The notes beneath the pieces were generated by a model that worked only from the letters and a program-made list of their open reading frames with translations, was not told the origin of the DNA and ran no database searches. From the NCBI GenBank assembly GCA_026119855.1, contig JAOWBW010000482.1, forward strand, positions 868,001 to 932,000: 64,000 nucleotides of DNA, in the 5' to 3' direction. The DNA is from Campanula takesimana (lineage: Eukaryota > Streptophyta > Magnoliopsida > Asterales > Campanulaceae). Made by a program: the position numbers and the translations under genes. Position 1 is the stretch's first letter, and every line of letters starts with the position of its first letter. Positions 11,178-22,643 of this stretch are shown here, one piece after another.

Positions 11178-12266
11178 AGAGTAAATATATCTTGCAAGGG
11201 AAGGTACAAAGGGCAGACCCTACCTATCCTATGCAGGTTTTTGACTGCCGAACTTTATCACCTATCCTCATGAATTTCCTTTATGTGTGGGATTGTTGGA
11301 AAAAGTGTGGTTTTGAAGGAAATTATAAGGAATTTCTATAAGGGTAATTTTGTCCAATGACAAAATTAATTATGGGTTAGTGTTCTACTCCATGAGAAGA
11401 AGAAATCAAGTATTTATTTGTCCAAAATGGTTATTGGATGAATGAGATATGAATGCTCAAAGTAAGTGGGTTGATAAGGGAAAATGTGGTTATCCTACAT
11501 TGGAAGGGAAATGAACTTGTTGCTAGCATATATACTTGGGCATAATAGTAGTGTTCAAGATTATGTAGCATAGAGGCTCCCTCTCGCGCGCAGGGGGGGG
11601 TGCAAATCATGTTCCAATTTGGCTTGCGAGTTGCGTACTCGTGCCTGGGCGCATCCTGCGGACACGAATGTAGCACCGAATTTGCCTTCCTAGACAAGCC
11701 CATCTTTTTTTAAATTTTTTATTTTGTGAATCAAAATAAATGAGCAGATTCTTTGATTTGTATCAGCTGCAAGGTTTATATCCAACTTTATTTTCGAATT
11801 AAGTGGATGAAATAAAAACTAAAAACCGAAATTAATTGTCTTTAATTTCCGAATTAATTGACAGATTTCAGTTTTTATCCTTGGTTTGGTACAGCTATAA
11901 AATGGAGAGTTCACAACAGTTTATACACACTGAAAAATCCTCCTCCATTTGTCTTTGCTGCATATTGCTCTGCATTCTCTCTTGACCTCCTTGCATTACA
12001 GTGGTGGTGATACTGTCCAAGCACAGTTCAATTCGCCGGGAAACATAGGTGCAAAGTGCCCCCGGTCCGCACGTTCTATCCTGGGAGACTAGCGTTCCAG
12101 CAAGACTCAAGCACACTCAGTGAGGGGACGAATAAGTCTTAAGGAGACAGTGACTAGCATTGGGCTCGTGCAAACAACAACTTGTTTTTCCCTTTTTGTA
12201 TTTCCATTTTATATTTCTATTTTATTATTCTGTAATTGTTGTTCTTTCTGTTGTAAACCGCTAACA
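11178..12266 (+). mobile_element. 3' remnant and LTR of a second copia element
   Basis: An LTR runs from TGTTGGAAAAAG at 11294 to ACCGCTAACA at 12266 (973 bp), with a TATAAAA box at 11896-11902. It is directly preceded by a purine-rich tract ending GTGTGGGAT, the usual copia polypurine tract next to a 3' LTR. About 115 bases of internal sequence remain upstream. The bases flanking the two ends (GGGAT and GTTTT) do not match, as expected for a truncated element whose 5' part is missing. Confidence 0.6.
11896..11902 (+). promoter_or_regulatory. TATA box in the copia LTR
   Basis: TATAAAA lies 603 bases into the LTR, followed by a run-in to a CT-rich leader (CCTCCTCCATTTG). Placement is typical for a copia U3/R boundary. 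Confidence 0.5.
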
Positions 12267-14734
12267 GTTTTGCCCCATTTTTTCTTCCTCTTCCTCTTCA
12301 CTCCTCCTCCCTCAACCACAAATTTTCTTCCTCCCTCCTCTACCCCTACTATAGGGGTGTTCTTGTCCTAAATTCCCACCTCCCTCCTCCCTCCTATTAC
12401 CTCCAAAAATTGCTAACACTTCTTACCACTTCTAGCCAACCACTTCCCACACTTCCACCAATCCTAACACTTCTCTCTAACCAGCCCTCTCTCAATCTCT
12501 CTCAGCCCCTAAACACTCTCTCTCCACCTTCATATCCCCACCACAACTCGACCAAACAACCATCACTAAATCACCACAAAACAACCACTAAAACACTCTT
12601 CAACTCAAGCAATTCAAGTCTTCCAACTCTCAAACAACTCAAACAACAAAAAAAGCCTTCCCTTGGAAGCAAAGGAAGCACACCACCCCCTAACCTAGGT
12701 AAGTTTTCCATTTGTAATTCATAGATTTTATGTAATGTAAGTTTATATGTGTTAGTTGGGAATCTAGCCAACTAATGGCTAGATCTCCCCTATTATCTAT
12801 GTAATCTATGTTTTAGCTTTGTGAATAAAAATGTTCAATGTATTATAAATGTTCAAGCTTCTGTTCTAGCATGTATATATATATGTTAAGTTCATTTTTG
12901 TGTTGATTTCATGCCTTAAATCTTAAATCCCAGCAAGAAATGGCTCCTTTACTCATTATGTGATGAATCTGTCCTCTTCCCCTTCTTTCATGTGTATTCT
13001 CACTTTTGTTAATGTTTGTCCATAAATATATACATAATAATTTTAATAACATGTTAATAAATAAGTTCCCTAAGTCCCATGGGTTTTCTCTGAGTTTATG
13101 CCATGTTTTAATCTTTATCTTCATTCCATGTCTAATCTGTCCAGCATATCCTGTTTCAACCAAGATTTTTGATGAGCTTTTTACTCAATCATAACTTCGT
13201 TTCTATATCTAGCTTAAAACATAAAAATTGTTCCTTATATATTGAATATGATGCTTGCCAAGTTTCGTGGTCTCAATCTATGTCTAGGTCATGTTTTGAT
13301 AGGTATTTTTGTAGTTCAAACCTGCTGCCTTGCTTGCTGCACTTTTGACTAACCTGGGTTTTCAAGTCTAAAAACCTATCAAAACTAGATTTTCAAGTCA
13401 AATTCAAAACATGAAATTTTTTCTTAACGAATTAATAAATATTTTCATGCCTTTGAAATAATTTTATGACCTAAGGAAAGGCTTCTTTCCATTTTCTAAA
13501 TCAAGTGTTTGCTCCTAGATTCATAATTCCCAGATTCTGACATATAAATGTCAGAACACTTTTGAAGCACTAAAACCAGTGGTGAGGCTAGGCTATGGCC
13601 AAGGGGGTCATCCGACCCTCTTCAATTTTGGAACTTGTCAATTTTAGCACTATTAATTTTTTAAGAAGTAACTTTTTATTACTAAAAATAATGAATTTAC
13701 ACATTTTGACCCCCTTAATTTTGAGAAAATTTTGCACTAAATAAATATTTTGACCCCCTTATATACCACTGTCAGATTCCTCAGTTATAATAGTTATCGT
13801 ATAAAAAATCTTGACCCCCTTCCAAAAAATTCTGGCTTCGCCACTGACTAAAACTTGTTTTCTGACTTTGAAACTTTGCACACATCATATTTACTATATG
13901 ATATTCAACTTCCATGTTTTAGTTTATTCCAGATTATTAAGTTATCATAGTGTAAATTGCTCATCAAAGTCTGGTCTGCTATCCTTTGCTGTTCTGGGCT
14001 GTTTTTGCATTGATGTTCTTGGCATGATCTAAGCATGAAATATCCATCCATAAATCCAATAAAAATTCATACATGTTCTCTAACATCTTGGGAGTTAATC
14101 CTAAGTTTTAGATCTTGTTTTGGATAGGTATTTCACAGGTACAATCCACGGCGATTCACAGCAACCATGAACTTGGAGATCAATTTCGCACCCGGACATT
14201 CTTTCATGGGATTTATCCCATTTTTTTGCATATATGTATTATTTGTACAATATTTCCCCCTTCCCCCTTAATTGTCTTACTTGTCTTAAATGATTCAAAC
14301 CATTTTCAAAACCAATCGGGAATCCACCCAAACCGGTTCTTGGTTGTGATCAAATGAATCGACCTAGACTAGGAGGACTCCTTATACATAAAACACACAT
14401 TTTTCTCAACGTTAGGGCATAATAAGGCATTTCTAAAAAGGCAACTAAAATCAAGCGTAGGAGGAAGCATGCTAGAGACCGAAAGGGCAAGCGGAGTGCT
14501 GCTAATCACCTTCTCCTCTCGTAACTTAGCCCCCGAACCCACTTCAAATCAAACAAAAGGGTTTATCTCTATTTTCCTTTAATAAAATGAGGTGGCGACT
14601 CTCTGATTTTCAAAACCAAAGGAGGGTAACCATTGTGTGAGAACCGAGCGGATTCAAGCCACATTCGCACGAGGCAAACTAGTCGCTCTAACATGAACGA
14701 ACGGGTTAGGTTCGCGCGCAAACTCTCACACACA
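12267..14734 (+). repeat. Tat-type Ty3/gypsy LTR, mostly non-coding
   Basis: The right part matches, in inverted orientation, the LTR at 63457-64000: both carry TAACTTAGCCCCCGAACCCA, GAGGTGGCGACTCT and AACCATTGTGTGAGAAC, and both end in a CTCTCACAC-type terminus. The left part is CT-rich with a TAGGTAAGT donor-like site near 12697. The LTR stops where protease coding begins (about 14735), so it lies inside another Tat element, not at its natural 5' end. The left boundary is uncertain. Apart from the MITE, I see nothing coding in these 2.4 kb. Confidence 0.6.
13577..13846 (+). mobile_element. Non-autonomous hAT-type MITE, 270 bp
   Basis: The element begins CAGTGGTGAGGCTAGG and ends with the near inverse (CTGGCTTCGCCACTG), giving imperfect terminal inverted repeats. 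It is flanked by a perfect 8-bp duplication, ACTAAAAC, at 13569-13576 and 13847-13854. Eight-base duplications and CAGTGG ends fit the hAT superfamily. There is no coding capacity. The interior repeats TTGACCCCCTT three times. Confidence 0.85.
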
Positions 14735-14740
14735 TCAATC

Positions 14741-15181
14741 TCTCCTGATACTACTCTCGAGGACCTTACTGCAATGATAGGCCATATTCATTTTGGCAAT
14801 ATCATCACCTTTGCCGACATGGACCTTCCACCATTTGGTTCCGACCACAATGAGGCCATTTATCTCAAGGTGAAAGCAAGGGGGAGACCTATCTCGAGAG
14901 TCCTGGTTGACGGTGGTTCCGCACTCAACTTAATGCCCGGTCGAATCATGGGCATACTGGGGCTTAAGAATTCAGATTTGAAGCCTTCTACCCAAGTAAT
15001 TCGAGGTTACGACAGCACTACCCGCACAGTCATGGGTATGGTGGAAATAGACATTGAGTTTGGGAGCATGGTTATGTCCGTCCCATTTTAAGTGCTCGAT
15101 GTGCCTTCTTCATTTAACTTACTCTTGGGCCGCCCATAGATACACAGTTCTAATGCCGTCCCTTCGACTCTCTATCAGTGT
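14741..15181 (+). pseudogene. Tat-A aspartic protease
   Basis: The frame encodes ITFADMDLPPFGSDHNEA, the active-site region VLVDGGSALNLMPG (Asp-Gly-Gly-Ser, against VLVDNGSAMNVLP in Tat-B), then LKPSTQVIRGYDSTTRTVMG. A TAA at 15089-15091 and a TAG at 15137-15139 interrupt it. In Tat-B the aligned codons are CAA and TGG, so both stops are single C-to-T or G-to-A changes. The protease would cut the Gag-Pol polyprotein. Confidence 0.85.
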
Positions 15182-16356
15182 GTGAAGTTCAGAAATTGGG
15201 ATGAAATAGTGACCGTTATGGCAGAAAACGTCACTATCCACAGAAAGGGGGAACCCATTCACCAAATTCAGCATGGTTTAGCAGACTCTACTCTCTCCGG
15301 CGTCTCAATCAACGCCATTAACAAAGAAGGGGGAAACATATCTTGGACCCTCGGCAATCGCAAGGTCCTCCGTATGATGAGGAATATGGACTACATCCCC
15401 GGTTTAGGCCTAGGGAAACATCAACAAGGGAGGATGCAACCTATTGAAGTTCCTTTTGTCAAGAACACGTTCGGTTTGGGATATGAGCCTTCCAAAGATG
15501 ACTTGAAACACGAGCAAGCCGTCAAGAATGAAAAGGCCCGAGCTCGTAGGGAAGGCCGTCATTATGAGATTCCCAATTTGAGGCCTTACCGCAAGACACT
15601 GAATGGATACTTTGTCAGTCAAGGGGAAGAGGTTCCGTACGTAATCTTTCCCGAGCCATGGGTTTACAGCAAGGGAATCAGAAAGCCCGGTCTCGAAATC
15701 TTCACCGACTGTGAGATCCAGAAATCCGAAGGGGAACCAACTCCCATGTCACCCCGAGAATGGTGGGGAAAGAAAGTGACCATAGAGTCCGAGACAGAGA
15801 TTACCGATGGAGAAGAATTGACAGATTTAACCTCCATGTTCGAGGAATTTGCCATCATGGATAAATGCCATCTACGACACCAACACGAGAAAGGAAAATA
15901 TCAGCGAGATCCAGCCAAGCTCCGAGCCAATCAACAACTGGTATTCTACAAAGGGGACTGTGGTATCCGAGGAATTCTTTGTCAAGAAGATGGGTTGCAT
16001 TCCGCGCAAGGTCACAAAGGAAGACTTGTTCACATTCACTTTTAAGTCCGAGAGTATTTCCAATACCCTCACCCAAGAGGATATGGAAGCCATAGCCGAG
16101 CGTGTGTTCCCTTTCTTTGTTAATGAAAAATTTGATCTTTATGAGTACCCCGAGATTGCAAACATCATGAATGATGAATTAACTAATAACGAATCTAATG
16201 AACTAGTTAATAACGATTCAAATAATGATGAAATAGGCCACAAAAACACAACATAATTAAATGAACTTGCTCAACAGGTCCGTAGTCGTGGTGAAAATGG
16301 TCCAGGGGCTGACGAAGAATTGCATGTTGTTAATCTGGGTACCGACGAAGAGCCGA
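15182..16356 (+). pseudogene. Tat-A G-patch domain and protease-RT linker
   Basis: Residues MRNMDYIPGLGLGKHQQG followed by NTFGLGYEPSKDD form a G-patch-like module, a Gly-rich nucleic-acid or helicase-binding fold found between protease and RT in Tat elements. A charged linker follows. The frame shifts near 15850-15900 into the frame that ends at 16256, which carries ERVFPFFVNEKFDLYEYPEI and an Asn-rich stretch. Similar text in Tat-B (62032-63456) supports the assignment. The SIRE-type solo LTR interrupts the linker at 16357. Confidence 0.8.
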
Positions 16357-16545
16357 TGTTGTTCAAATATATGTTTAGGACATAGAATTGCTTAATACCA
16401 ATCATAGCTATCACTTAGGATCTCCCAATTTTATTAGAACCCTTATAAGGTGCTCTTAGGATTCTTGGTGACCAGCACAGGTGTATTCCAACTCTTCAAA
16501 CAAGGCAAACCAGCAAGAGGAAGCAAATCAGCAGACCAGTAAACT

Positions 16546-16619
16546 AGTTGCCGATCAACTCTATTCTTAAACATGCGACAAGTTGCCGATCAACTTGCTA
16601 AATAAGTTGCCGATCAACT
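16546..16619 (+). repeat. Triple AGTTGCCGATCAACT hairpin repeat in LTR U3
   Basis: The 15-mer occurs at 16546-16560, 16581-16595 and 16605-16619, with a partial fourth (ACTTGCCGAT) near 16628. Each copy is an inverted repeat (AGTTG/CAACT) around CCGAT. They lie about 375-450 bases upstream of the TATA box, where LTR enhancers sit. Confidence 0.75.
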
Positions 16620-16993
16620 CCATTCTCAACTTGCCGATATAGAAAGACAGTCTGTACCGTCAGTCAGGTTACATCGTTTCATCTTAAAGTCAACCTTGCT
16701 TATTGTCCCTATCCTTTCTTACTGTTTTATCTAAAAGTAGTTTACCTGCTTTGTAATGATTGCTGCGCCGTCTGACACATAGCTACTTTTAGCTATACTC
16801 TGTCTCTACTTGCTTTTTGCAGGTAACCGATTGAGACAAAGGGGTCTTTACCCATCAGACTTTTGCGAGCATGCGTGTACCACATATCTTCGCCATTAAT
16901 GCTAAAGATACCGCATTTAATGCTCCTCAACTACCCAGCTGGATATTCAAATTGCAAGCCTTCTTCTACAAGACTCAAGACATTTACTCCTCT

Positions 16994-17001
16994 TATAAAT
17001 A
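16994..17001 (+). promoter_or_regulatory. TATA box of the solo LTR
   Basis: TATAAATA in CTTATAAATAGTGG, 637 bases into the LTR, in the same context as the SIRE-like LTR on the minus strand. This is a potentially active orphan promoter pointing into Tat-A pol. Confidence 0.6.
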
Positions 17002-17782
17002 GTGGACTCGGAGCATTGAAGAAGGTTGATGAAAATAGAGCATTGAAGAGAGTTGAATGTTTTTGAGTATTCATTAAAGACTCAAACATTCTGTGTCCAG
17101 ATAATCATTAGATTATTTAATAGGACATACACTTGTGCACCAACTCAAACAACATTGTTAGTATTCCCAAACTAGATCATATAAGGAATACGTTGTTTAA
17201 GTTATTCACACACCCACCTGAGTGAGATAAGTTCTCTTGAATTTGCCGCTCAAATACACTTGGTCAGATTTGTCTTATGATCCATTAGAAATTTCTAGAA
17301 CTTAGTCTTTGTATACCGGCAAAGCTGTGCTTGTAATAGACTAGAAAAATCTAATAGTACTCTTAACCCAAATCCAAGTTCTGACCAAACTTGGTAGAGG
17401 ACGTAGCAGTATTTACACTGTGAACCTCTCCAAATCCATGTTTCTCTGTTGCTTACCTTATCATTGCCGGTTGGAATTCTATCACCGGCAGATTGCATAT
17501 GTTCGTACTGATTCATTGTAATTTCCATTAACCAATCTCTTGAAACTGCATTGAACTTTTAGAAACAACTTTGTGTCTAATCTAAGCTCTGAAAATCTCT
17601 TATACACTGATTTTGTGTGAGTTAAAACTAAGTCATATTTTACCCGCTGCGCTTACTGATAATAGTTTGCAAACTGATAAGTGACTTTGCATTTATAAGT
17701 GTTTCTTTGTAAAAGTTTTAAAAAGGCTATTCACCCCTTCCCCCTCTAGCCTATTTTCCTACCAATTGGGCCTAACAGCCGA

Positions 17783-18768
17783 AAGAAACCAAGATCGGAA
17801 GCTTTTTCAAGGGGGAAGACAAAGACAGATTTACTGCACTGCTCAGAGAGTTCGTGGATGTATTTGTATGGTCATACAAAGACATGCTGGGTTTAGACAG
17901 AAAGGTCGCGGAGCATAGAATTCCGATCAGAGACGATTGTAAGCCGACAAAGCAGAAACTCAGAAAGATCAAGCCAGAATGGTCTCTACAAGTCAAAGAA
18001 GAGATAGAGAAGCTTCTCAGTGTAGGCTTCATCAAAGTTATTGAGTATCCAACATGGCTAGCCAATGTGGTCACAGTCCGAAAGGCTAATGGCAAGGTTC
18101 GTGTTTGTGTGGACTTCCGGGATTTGAACAAAGCTTCTCCAAAGGATGACTTTCCACTACCCAACATCGACATGGTAGTCGACTCCACAAGACTGCTTTC
18201 ACAACACCGTGGGGCACCTTTTGCTACATAGTTATGCCGTTTGGGTTAAGGAACGCTGGGGCTACTTATCAAAGGGCTGTTACAGACTTGTTCCATGACA
18301 TGATTCACAAAGAGATCGAGGTCTACGTGGACGACATGATCATCCACTCCAAAGGGACCAATGGTCAACACTTGATCGTCCTCCGGAAGTTCTTTGAAAG
18401 GCTTCGGCAACACAAAATGAGGCTCAATCCCGCAAAGTGCACTTTTGGGGTTATCCGAGGTAAAGTTCTTGGCCACATGGTCACGAAAGGGGTATTGAAG
18501 CAGATCCCTCAAAAATCAAGGCAATCATTGACATGCCTCCTCCCAAGACACAGAAAGAAATAAAAGGTTTTATGGGCAGACTTCAGTACATCAGTCGGTT
18601 TGTGCACCAGCTTACTTCCATGTGCGAGCCAATCTTCAAGTTACTCAAGAAGAACGTGGCTCTAGAATGGACCGACGCTTTCCAAGAAGCCTTCGACCAA
18701 GTGAAGCATTACTTGACATGCCATCCATTTGGGTTCCACCTCACAAGGAAAAACCTCTCTTGCTCTAC
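17783..18768 (+). pseudogene. Tat-A reverse transcriptase
   Basis: The frame starts in the linker (KETKIGSFFKGEDKDRF), then FVWSYKDMLGLD, RKIKPEWSLQVKEEIEKLL, VTVRKANGKVRVCVDFRDLN and DFPLPNID. Near 18192 a deletion removes the segment that normally carries the SGYNQI-type motif and shifts the frame; the RT resumes as TAFTTPWG, MPFGLRNAGATYQ and the catalytic VYVDDMIIHSK. Further frame changes near 18510 and 18760 break the thumb and connection (MGRLQYISRFVHQL). It cannot encode an active RT. Confidence 0.88.
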
Positions 18769-19620
18769 TTCACAGTGAATGATGAAGCCTTTGGGGCTAT
18801 TCTAGCACAAGAGCAACAAGACTCCACAAAGGAGAATGCCATTTATTTTATCAGTCGCCGATTTCAAGGAGGCGAAAAGAACTACTCCATCTTGGAGAAG
18901 TCATGTGCAGCACTGGTTTGGATCACTCAAAAGCTCAAACATTACATGGAAGCCTTTCCAATCAAGCTAGTAGCAAAAGTGGACCCGCTCCGCTACATCT
19001 TTGAGAAGCCTTTCATGTCAACAAGGATAGCCAATTGGTACTTCATTCTCGCTGGCTATGATATCACTTACGTCACACTCAAATCCATCAGGGGGAAAGT
19101 GTTCAGTGATCAGCTTGCTGAATTTCCGTGTGACGAAGCGAAGGGGGAGGACTTACAGTTTCCCGACGAGCACTTGGTTTGCACTACAACCGAGGAAATA
19201 AGTGGCAACTCTTTTTCGATGGCACCGCCAATAAGCATGGTTATGGGATAGGAATGTTGCTTGTCGATCCAAAGGAAATCTACACTCCAATTGCAATTCG
19301 TCTTGAATTCGAAGCTACCAACAACATTGCCGAGTATGAGGCATGCATAGCAGGGCTAGAAGCAGCGATAGAAATAAATGTCAAAGATCTAGAAGTATTT
19401 CGGTGACTCCCTGCTCCTTATCAATCAGACATCGGGTAAATGGCGAATCCAAGACTCGACCCTCCAATAATACGGTCAACATCTTGAGGAGTTAGCTGAA
19501 CAGTTCCAAGACATCACGTTCAATTATTTGCCGAGGGACAAGAACCGCTTTGCCGATGCCTTAGCCATAATAGCCTCATTGGTTGAAATGCCTAAAGGAA
19601 AAATGGTGAAACCCTTCAAA
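18769..19620 (+). pseudogene. Tat-A RNase H and second (archaeal-type) RNase H
   Basis: The first RNase H is seen as LLYFTVNDEAFGAILAQ, FISRRFQGGEKNYSILEKS and LKHYMEAFPI. The second follows the ILAGYDITY/FSDQLAEFPC linker as WQLFFDGTANKHGYGIGML, EATNNIAEYEACIAGLEAAI and, after a frame change near 19404, YLPRDKNRFADALA. Two consecutive RNase H domains are diagnostic of the Tat lineage. The second belongs to the family usually called archaeal-type RNase H in these elements. Several frame changes and a TAA near 19470 inactivate it. Confidence 0.85.
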
Positions 19621-19703
19621 ATTTCAAGAAGGACCAGTCCGGCATACTGCATGAACATAGAGATCAACGAGTCCAAGATAACCCTCCGTGGTACACAGAC
19701 ATC

Positions 19704-20942
19704 ATGAACTTTATCAACAGTGGCACCTTTCCTGAAAACAGCAATGGGAATACTCAAGTGGCCTTACAAAAGCTAGCCGCCAGATATGTGTTGATTGGAA
19801 ACCGAGTCTACAAAAGACACCATCAAGGGATCAATCTTTTGTGTGCAAATGAGTCCGAATCTCAAGAAATCATGCACGAAGTCCACGAAGGCGAGTGTGG
19901 GCCCCACATGATTGGGATTATGTTAGCAAGAAGATACTCCGTATTGGTTACTATTGGACCACAACGGAAAGAGACTGCATCGAGAAAGTCAGGAAATGTG
20001 CCAAGTGCCAATTCCACGCTAATCTACAACATGCTCCGCCATCACAACTGTACAACAGGACCACACCATGGCCATTCTCTTGTTGGGGTATAGATATCAT
20101 CGGCAAAGTCCATCCTACGGGAAGCAACGGACAGTCATTCATTCTAGTGGCCGTGGATTACTTCACAAAGTGGGTCGAAGCACAAGCTTACCGAGTTCTC
20201 AATGCCAAGAAAGTGGCCGAATTCGTAAAGAACAACATCATGTGCCGATATGGTATTCCTCATGAGATCATCTCCGACAATGGCTCTCACTTTGAGAAAG
20301 AAATGGATGCACTTTTGGTTAAATACAAAATTACCAAGCACATGTCATCCCCAAGCCAATGGAGCGGTCGAAGCAGCAAATATGACAATCGAGGTCATCA
20401 TACGAGAAATGGATTCAACGGGAAGGGATTGGCCCGAGAAATTACCACTAGCATTGTGGGGCTACCGCACATCAATACGGTCAGCAACGGGAGAAACTCC
20501 GTACTCATTAGTTTATGGTTCTGAAGCCGTACTCCCAGTCGAACTCGAGGTTCTTTCTCTACGGGTCTTACTTGAGAACCAAGTCAACGAGGTTGACCGG
20601 ATGCAAAGTCGATATGAGCAACTAGCCCTACTCGACGAAAAGAGGTTAAGAGCGTTTGAGAGCACAAGGGCTTATTAACAAAGAATGGCAAGGGCTTTCA
20701 ACAAGAAGGTGAAGCCTCGAAATATCAAAGTGGGAGACTTGGTCCTAAGACAACATCCCCCCAATGCCATGAATCCCCTTGGGAAATGGGGACCTCGATG
20801 GATTGGTCCTTACGTGGTCAAGAAGATACTAAGCGGCGGTGCGGTTCGACTTGTAGACTTGGATGGTGATCAATCAATTGCCAAAGGAGGTCAACCTCGA
20901 CAAGCTCAAGAAGTTCTACGCTTAACAAATAAAGACCATTAA
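19704..20942 (+). pseudogene. Tat-A integrase with C-terminal GPY/F-like module
   Basis: Frames from 19704 show the zinc-binding N-terminus (HEVHEGECGPHMIG, KCAKCQFHANL), the DDE core (CWGIDIIGKV, IISDNGSHF, NGAVEAANMTIEVI), then LPLALWGYRTSIRSATGETPY. A TAA at 20676-20678 follows a tyrosine; the next frame carries MARAFNKKVKPRNIKVGDLV and GKWGPRWIGPYVV, the GPY/F-like end. One frame change lies near 20350. The order after RT confirms Ty3/gypsy. Confidence 0.88.
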
Positions 20943-20949
20943 AAAAAAC

Positions 20950-21055
20950 GCTCGCTAGGTTGAAAACCCGCAAGGGCGGCCTAGGCAAAAATTAGAGCAC
21001 GTGCAAAAAAGAAGCCCCTAGATTGAAAACTCAAAAGGGCGGTCTAGGCAAAAAA
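20950..21055 (+). repeat. Two tandem CTAGG-TTGAAAAC-CCTAGG modules after Tat-A integrase
   Basis: Two roughly 60-bp copies carry CTAG(G/A)TTGAAAAC, then AAGGGCGG(C/T)CTAGGC. Related sequence appears on the minus strand in TatN near 49040 and 49705. It is non-coding and seems to be a conserved block between pol and the 3' end of Tat elements. Confidence 0.6.
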
Positions 21056-21092
21056 CAGGGTGCACAAAAAAAATGGTCTTCATTTGTTTGAA

Positions 21093-21129
21093 CTACGGAG
21101 ACCTGAGCCTCTCTACGAGAGGAACGTAG
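21093..21129 (+). other. Conserved Tat 3' stem-loop (outer CTACG/CGTAG)
   Basis: The outer stem is CTACG (21093-21097) with CGTAG (21125-21129). The inner stem is CCTCT (21108-21112) with AGAGG (21118-21122) around a CTACG loop. Very similar sequence with a different inner loop occurs in TatN on the minus strand at 49541-49577. Confidence 0.6.
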
Positions 21130-21281
21130 GCAACCTTCGGGTGCGGTCTAAAACAATAATTTTTACCCAATCATGTCATAACAAAATGAAATTTTATTCA
21201 ATCTCTTGAATTATTTTGACCATTACAACGGACGATGTTGAGAAATAAAAGACATAAAACATTAAATCCTAAACAAGTGGT

Positions 21282-21740
21282 CTACTTAATTGCAATCTTG
21301 GGGTACAAAGAAAAGTCTAATCTTTCTTCGGTTTTGGGAACCCATTGTTTCTTGCTTTGGCCTTTGACCTTCTTGAGTGTGGGCGGAGCTCTCTCGGAAC
21401 CGCCAAGACGAGAGAAGACGCTAGGACGGGATGGAGCTTTATCAAAAACCTTCCCTTTCCCTTTGCCTTTGTCAAAATAAGCCTTGACGGGGGCTTTGTA
21501 TCGGCGTTTCCACATATGAGGGGAGTGGCCCTTGCCTTTGCCCTTCTTATTCTTTGGAAAATAGCGTGGCCTAGGGGCTTCAACACGAACCGCCGGCCTC
21601 GAAGATGCCACAACAACATCGTTAGGCCTCCCCAAACGATCAAAGACACTTGGGCGTGCCTTCACAATGGGGACGGGTGTGGACTTTTCACCCTCCAGGA
21701 CGGACACTTTTACCTCGAAAGAGAAGGTCATGGGAGCCAT
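21282..21740 (-). CDS. Antisense basic protein with paired RPSVFxRLG motifs
   Basis: A minus-strand ATG at 21740 (MAPMTFSFEVKVSV) opens a 152-residue frame. It is very basic, with KNKKGKGKGH and FDKGKGKGKVF stretches, and contains two copies of a short motif: RPSVFDRLGR and RPSVFSRLGG. The family is unrecognised; the SVFxRLG text resembles Gag-linker sequence of Ty3/gypsy elements (from memory, not searched). The ATG is preceded at 80-90 bases by TATAAAT on the same strand. The frame lies between Tat-A integrase and the PMD gene, both of which it opposes or follows. Confidence 0.5.
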   Translation of the reverse strand: MAPMTFSFEVKVSVLEGEKSTPVPIVKARPSVFDRLGRPNDVVVASSRPAVRVEAPRPRYFPKNKKGKGKGHSPHMWKRRYKAPVKAYFDKGKGKGKVFDKAPSRPSVFSRLGGSERAPPTLKKVKGQSKKQWVPKTEERLDFSLYPKIAIK

Positions 21741-21820
21741 TATTGACAAAAATTTGGGTCTTAAAGAGATAAGAAGTGCAGAATATTGCTGTGTGACCAA
21801 ACTGGTCAAAATGGGTTCAA

Positions 21821-21827
21821 ATTTATA
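21821..21827 (-). promoter_or_regulatory. TATA box for the antisense basic gene, with GC-rich upstream elements
   Basis: TATAAAT in AGCTATAAATTTG on the minus strand. Within 50-125 bases upstream (21878-21950) lie CGCG-rich words such as GGCGCGCGGGCC and GCGTGCGCG, similar to the motif in several LTR U3 regions of this window. Confidence 0.45.
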
Positions 21828-22643
21828 GCTATTGGAGAATCCTGTACAGAAAGAAAGGGGCTGTAAATCAGCAACCCAGACGCGGGTGCCTCCTCCCTTG
21901 AGGACGCAACGCGCACGCATCCCACGCCTTATTACAGGCCCGCGCGCCTCTGACAGACGACAGAATAGAACAGACCCTTGTCAGTTCAGCAATTGTCCAG
22001 GCATTTCAACGCCTTCGACCTGCAACCAATTCAGTAGCAGAGCAACATTCAACAGCAACAAGTGGAACACTTTCGGCACAAGTTTATTTGTAAAAGAGTC
22101 GAAACCTAAGATCGAGTCTAAATAAAACATAAAAAATGTAGATAAAATAGCTAGGATTGTAAATACGTGCTAAATGTTATTACATGTTAAAAATAAATTA
22201 TTCAGGCACTCATCCTCTGCAGCCTACTCTGAATCATCATCAGCGGCACTGTGCTCGTCCCTATCACCGCTCTCGGTCTCCTCACCATCATCGGATTCCT
22301 CTTCGGACTCCTCAACAATGATCTCGTGATGGGATCTCTTTGGCACTCTCGCCGATGAACTATCACCTCCGCGTCTCAAGCTCCGGCTCGATGACTGCCT
22401 TGCCGAACTGACAGCATCATTGACAGCGTCGTCGACATCCTGGGCCACATCTATACATCCTCGTCCCATGCCACGAGCTTCCCGAGCGGCACCTCTGAAA
22501 GCTCCAGTCACCGTTCCGGCAGCATCTCTAGTCAGGTTCGCCATGTCTCTGCAGAGCACAAACACCTTCTCCTCCAACTGGTGCAGCCTCCTCTGCATCC
22601 CCTTGTTTTGGCGGCCTATGTTCCTATAAGCAGCTATGGGCAC

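Larger units (their letters stand above)
16357..17777 (+). mobile_element. Solo LTR of a SIRE-like copia element, 1421 bp
   Basis: It begins TGTTGTTCAAAT and ends GGGCCTAACA, with a perfect 5-bp duplication GCCGA at 16352-16356 and 17778-17782. The block CTATTCACCCCTTCCCCCTC before the end is the same kind of LTR end as in the minus-strand SIRE-like element. With no internal sequence, it is a solo LTR left by LTR-LTR recombination. The Tat-A frame resumes in register of meaning after it (KETKIGSFF, compare KETQIGSYI in Tat-B). Confidence 0.9.

Noticed and set aside
11132..11341. Small plus-strand frame before the copia LTR
   Set aside because: It crosses the polypurine tract and the LTR start, so it cannot be a real gene of the element.
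12410..12724. Ser/Leu/Pro-rich plus-strand frame
   Set aside because: Low-complexity CT-rich LTR leader; no domain, and the same kind of sequence is untranslated in other LTRs here.
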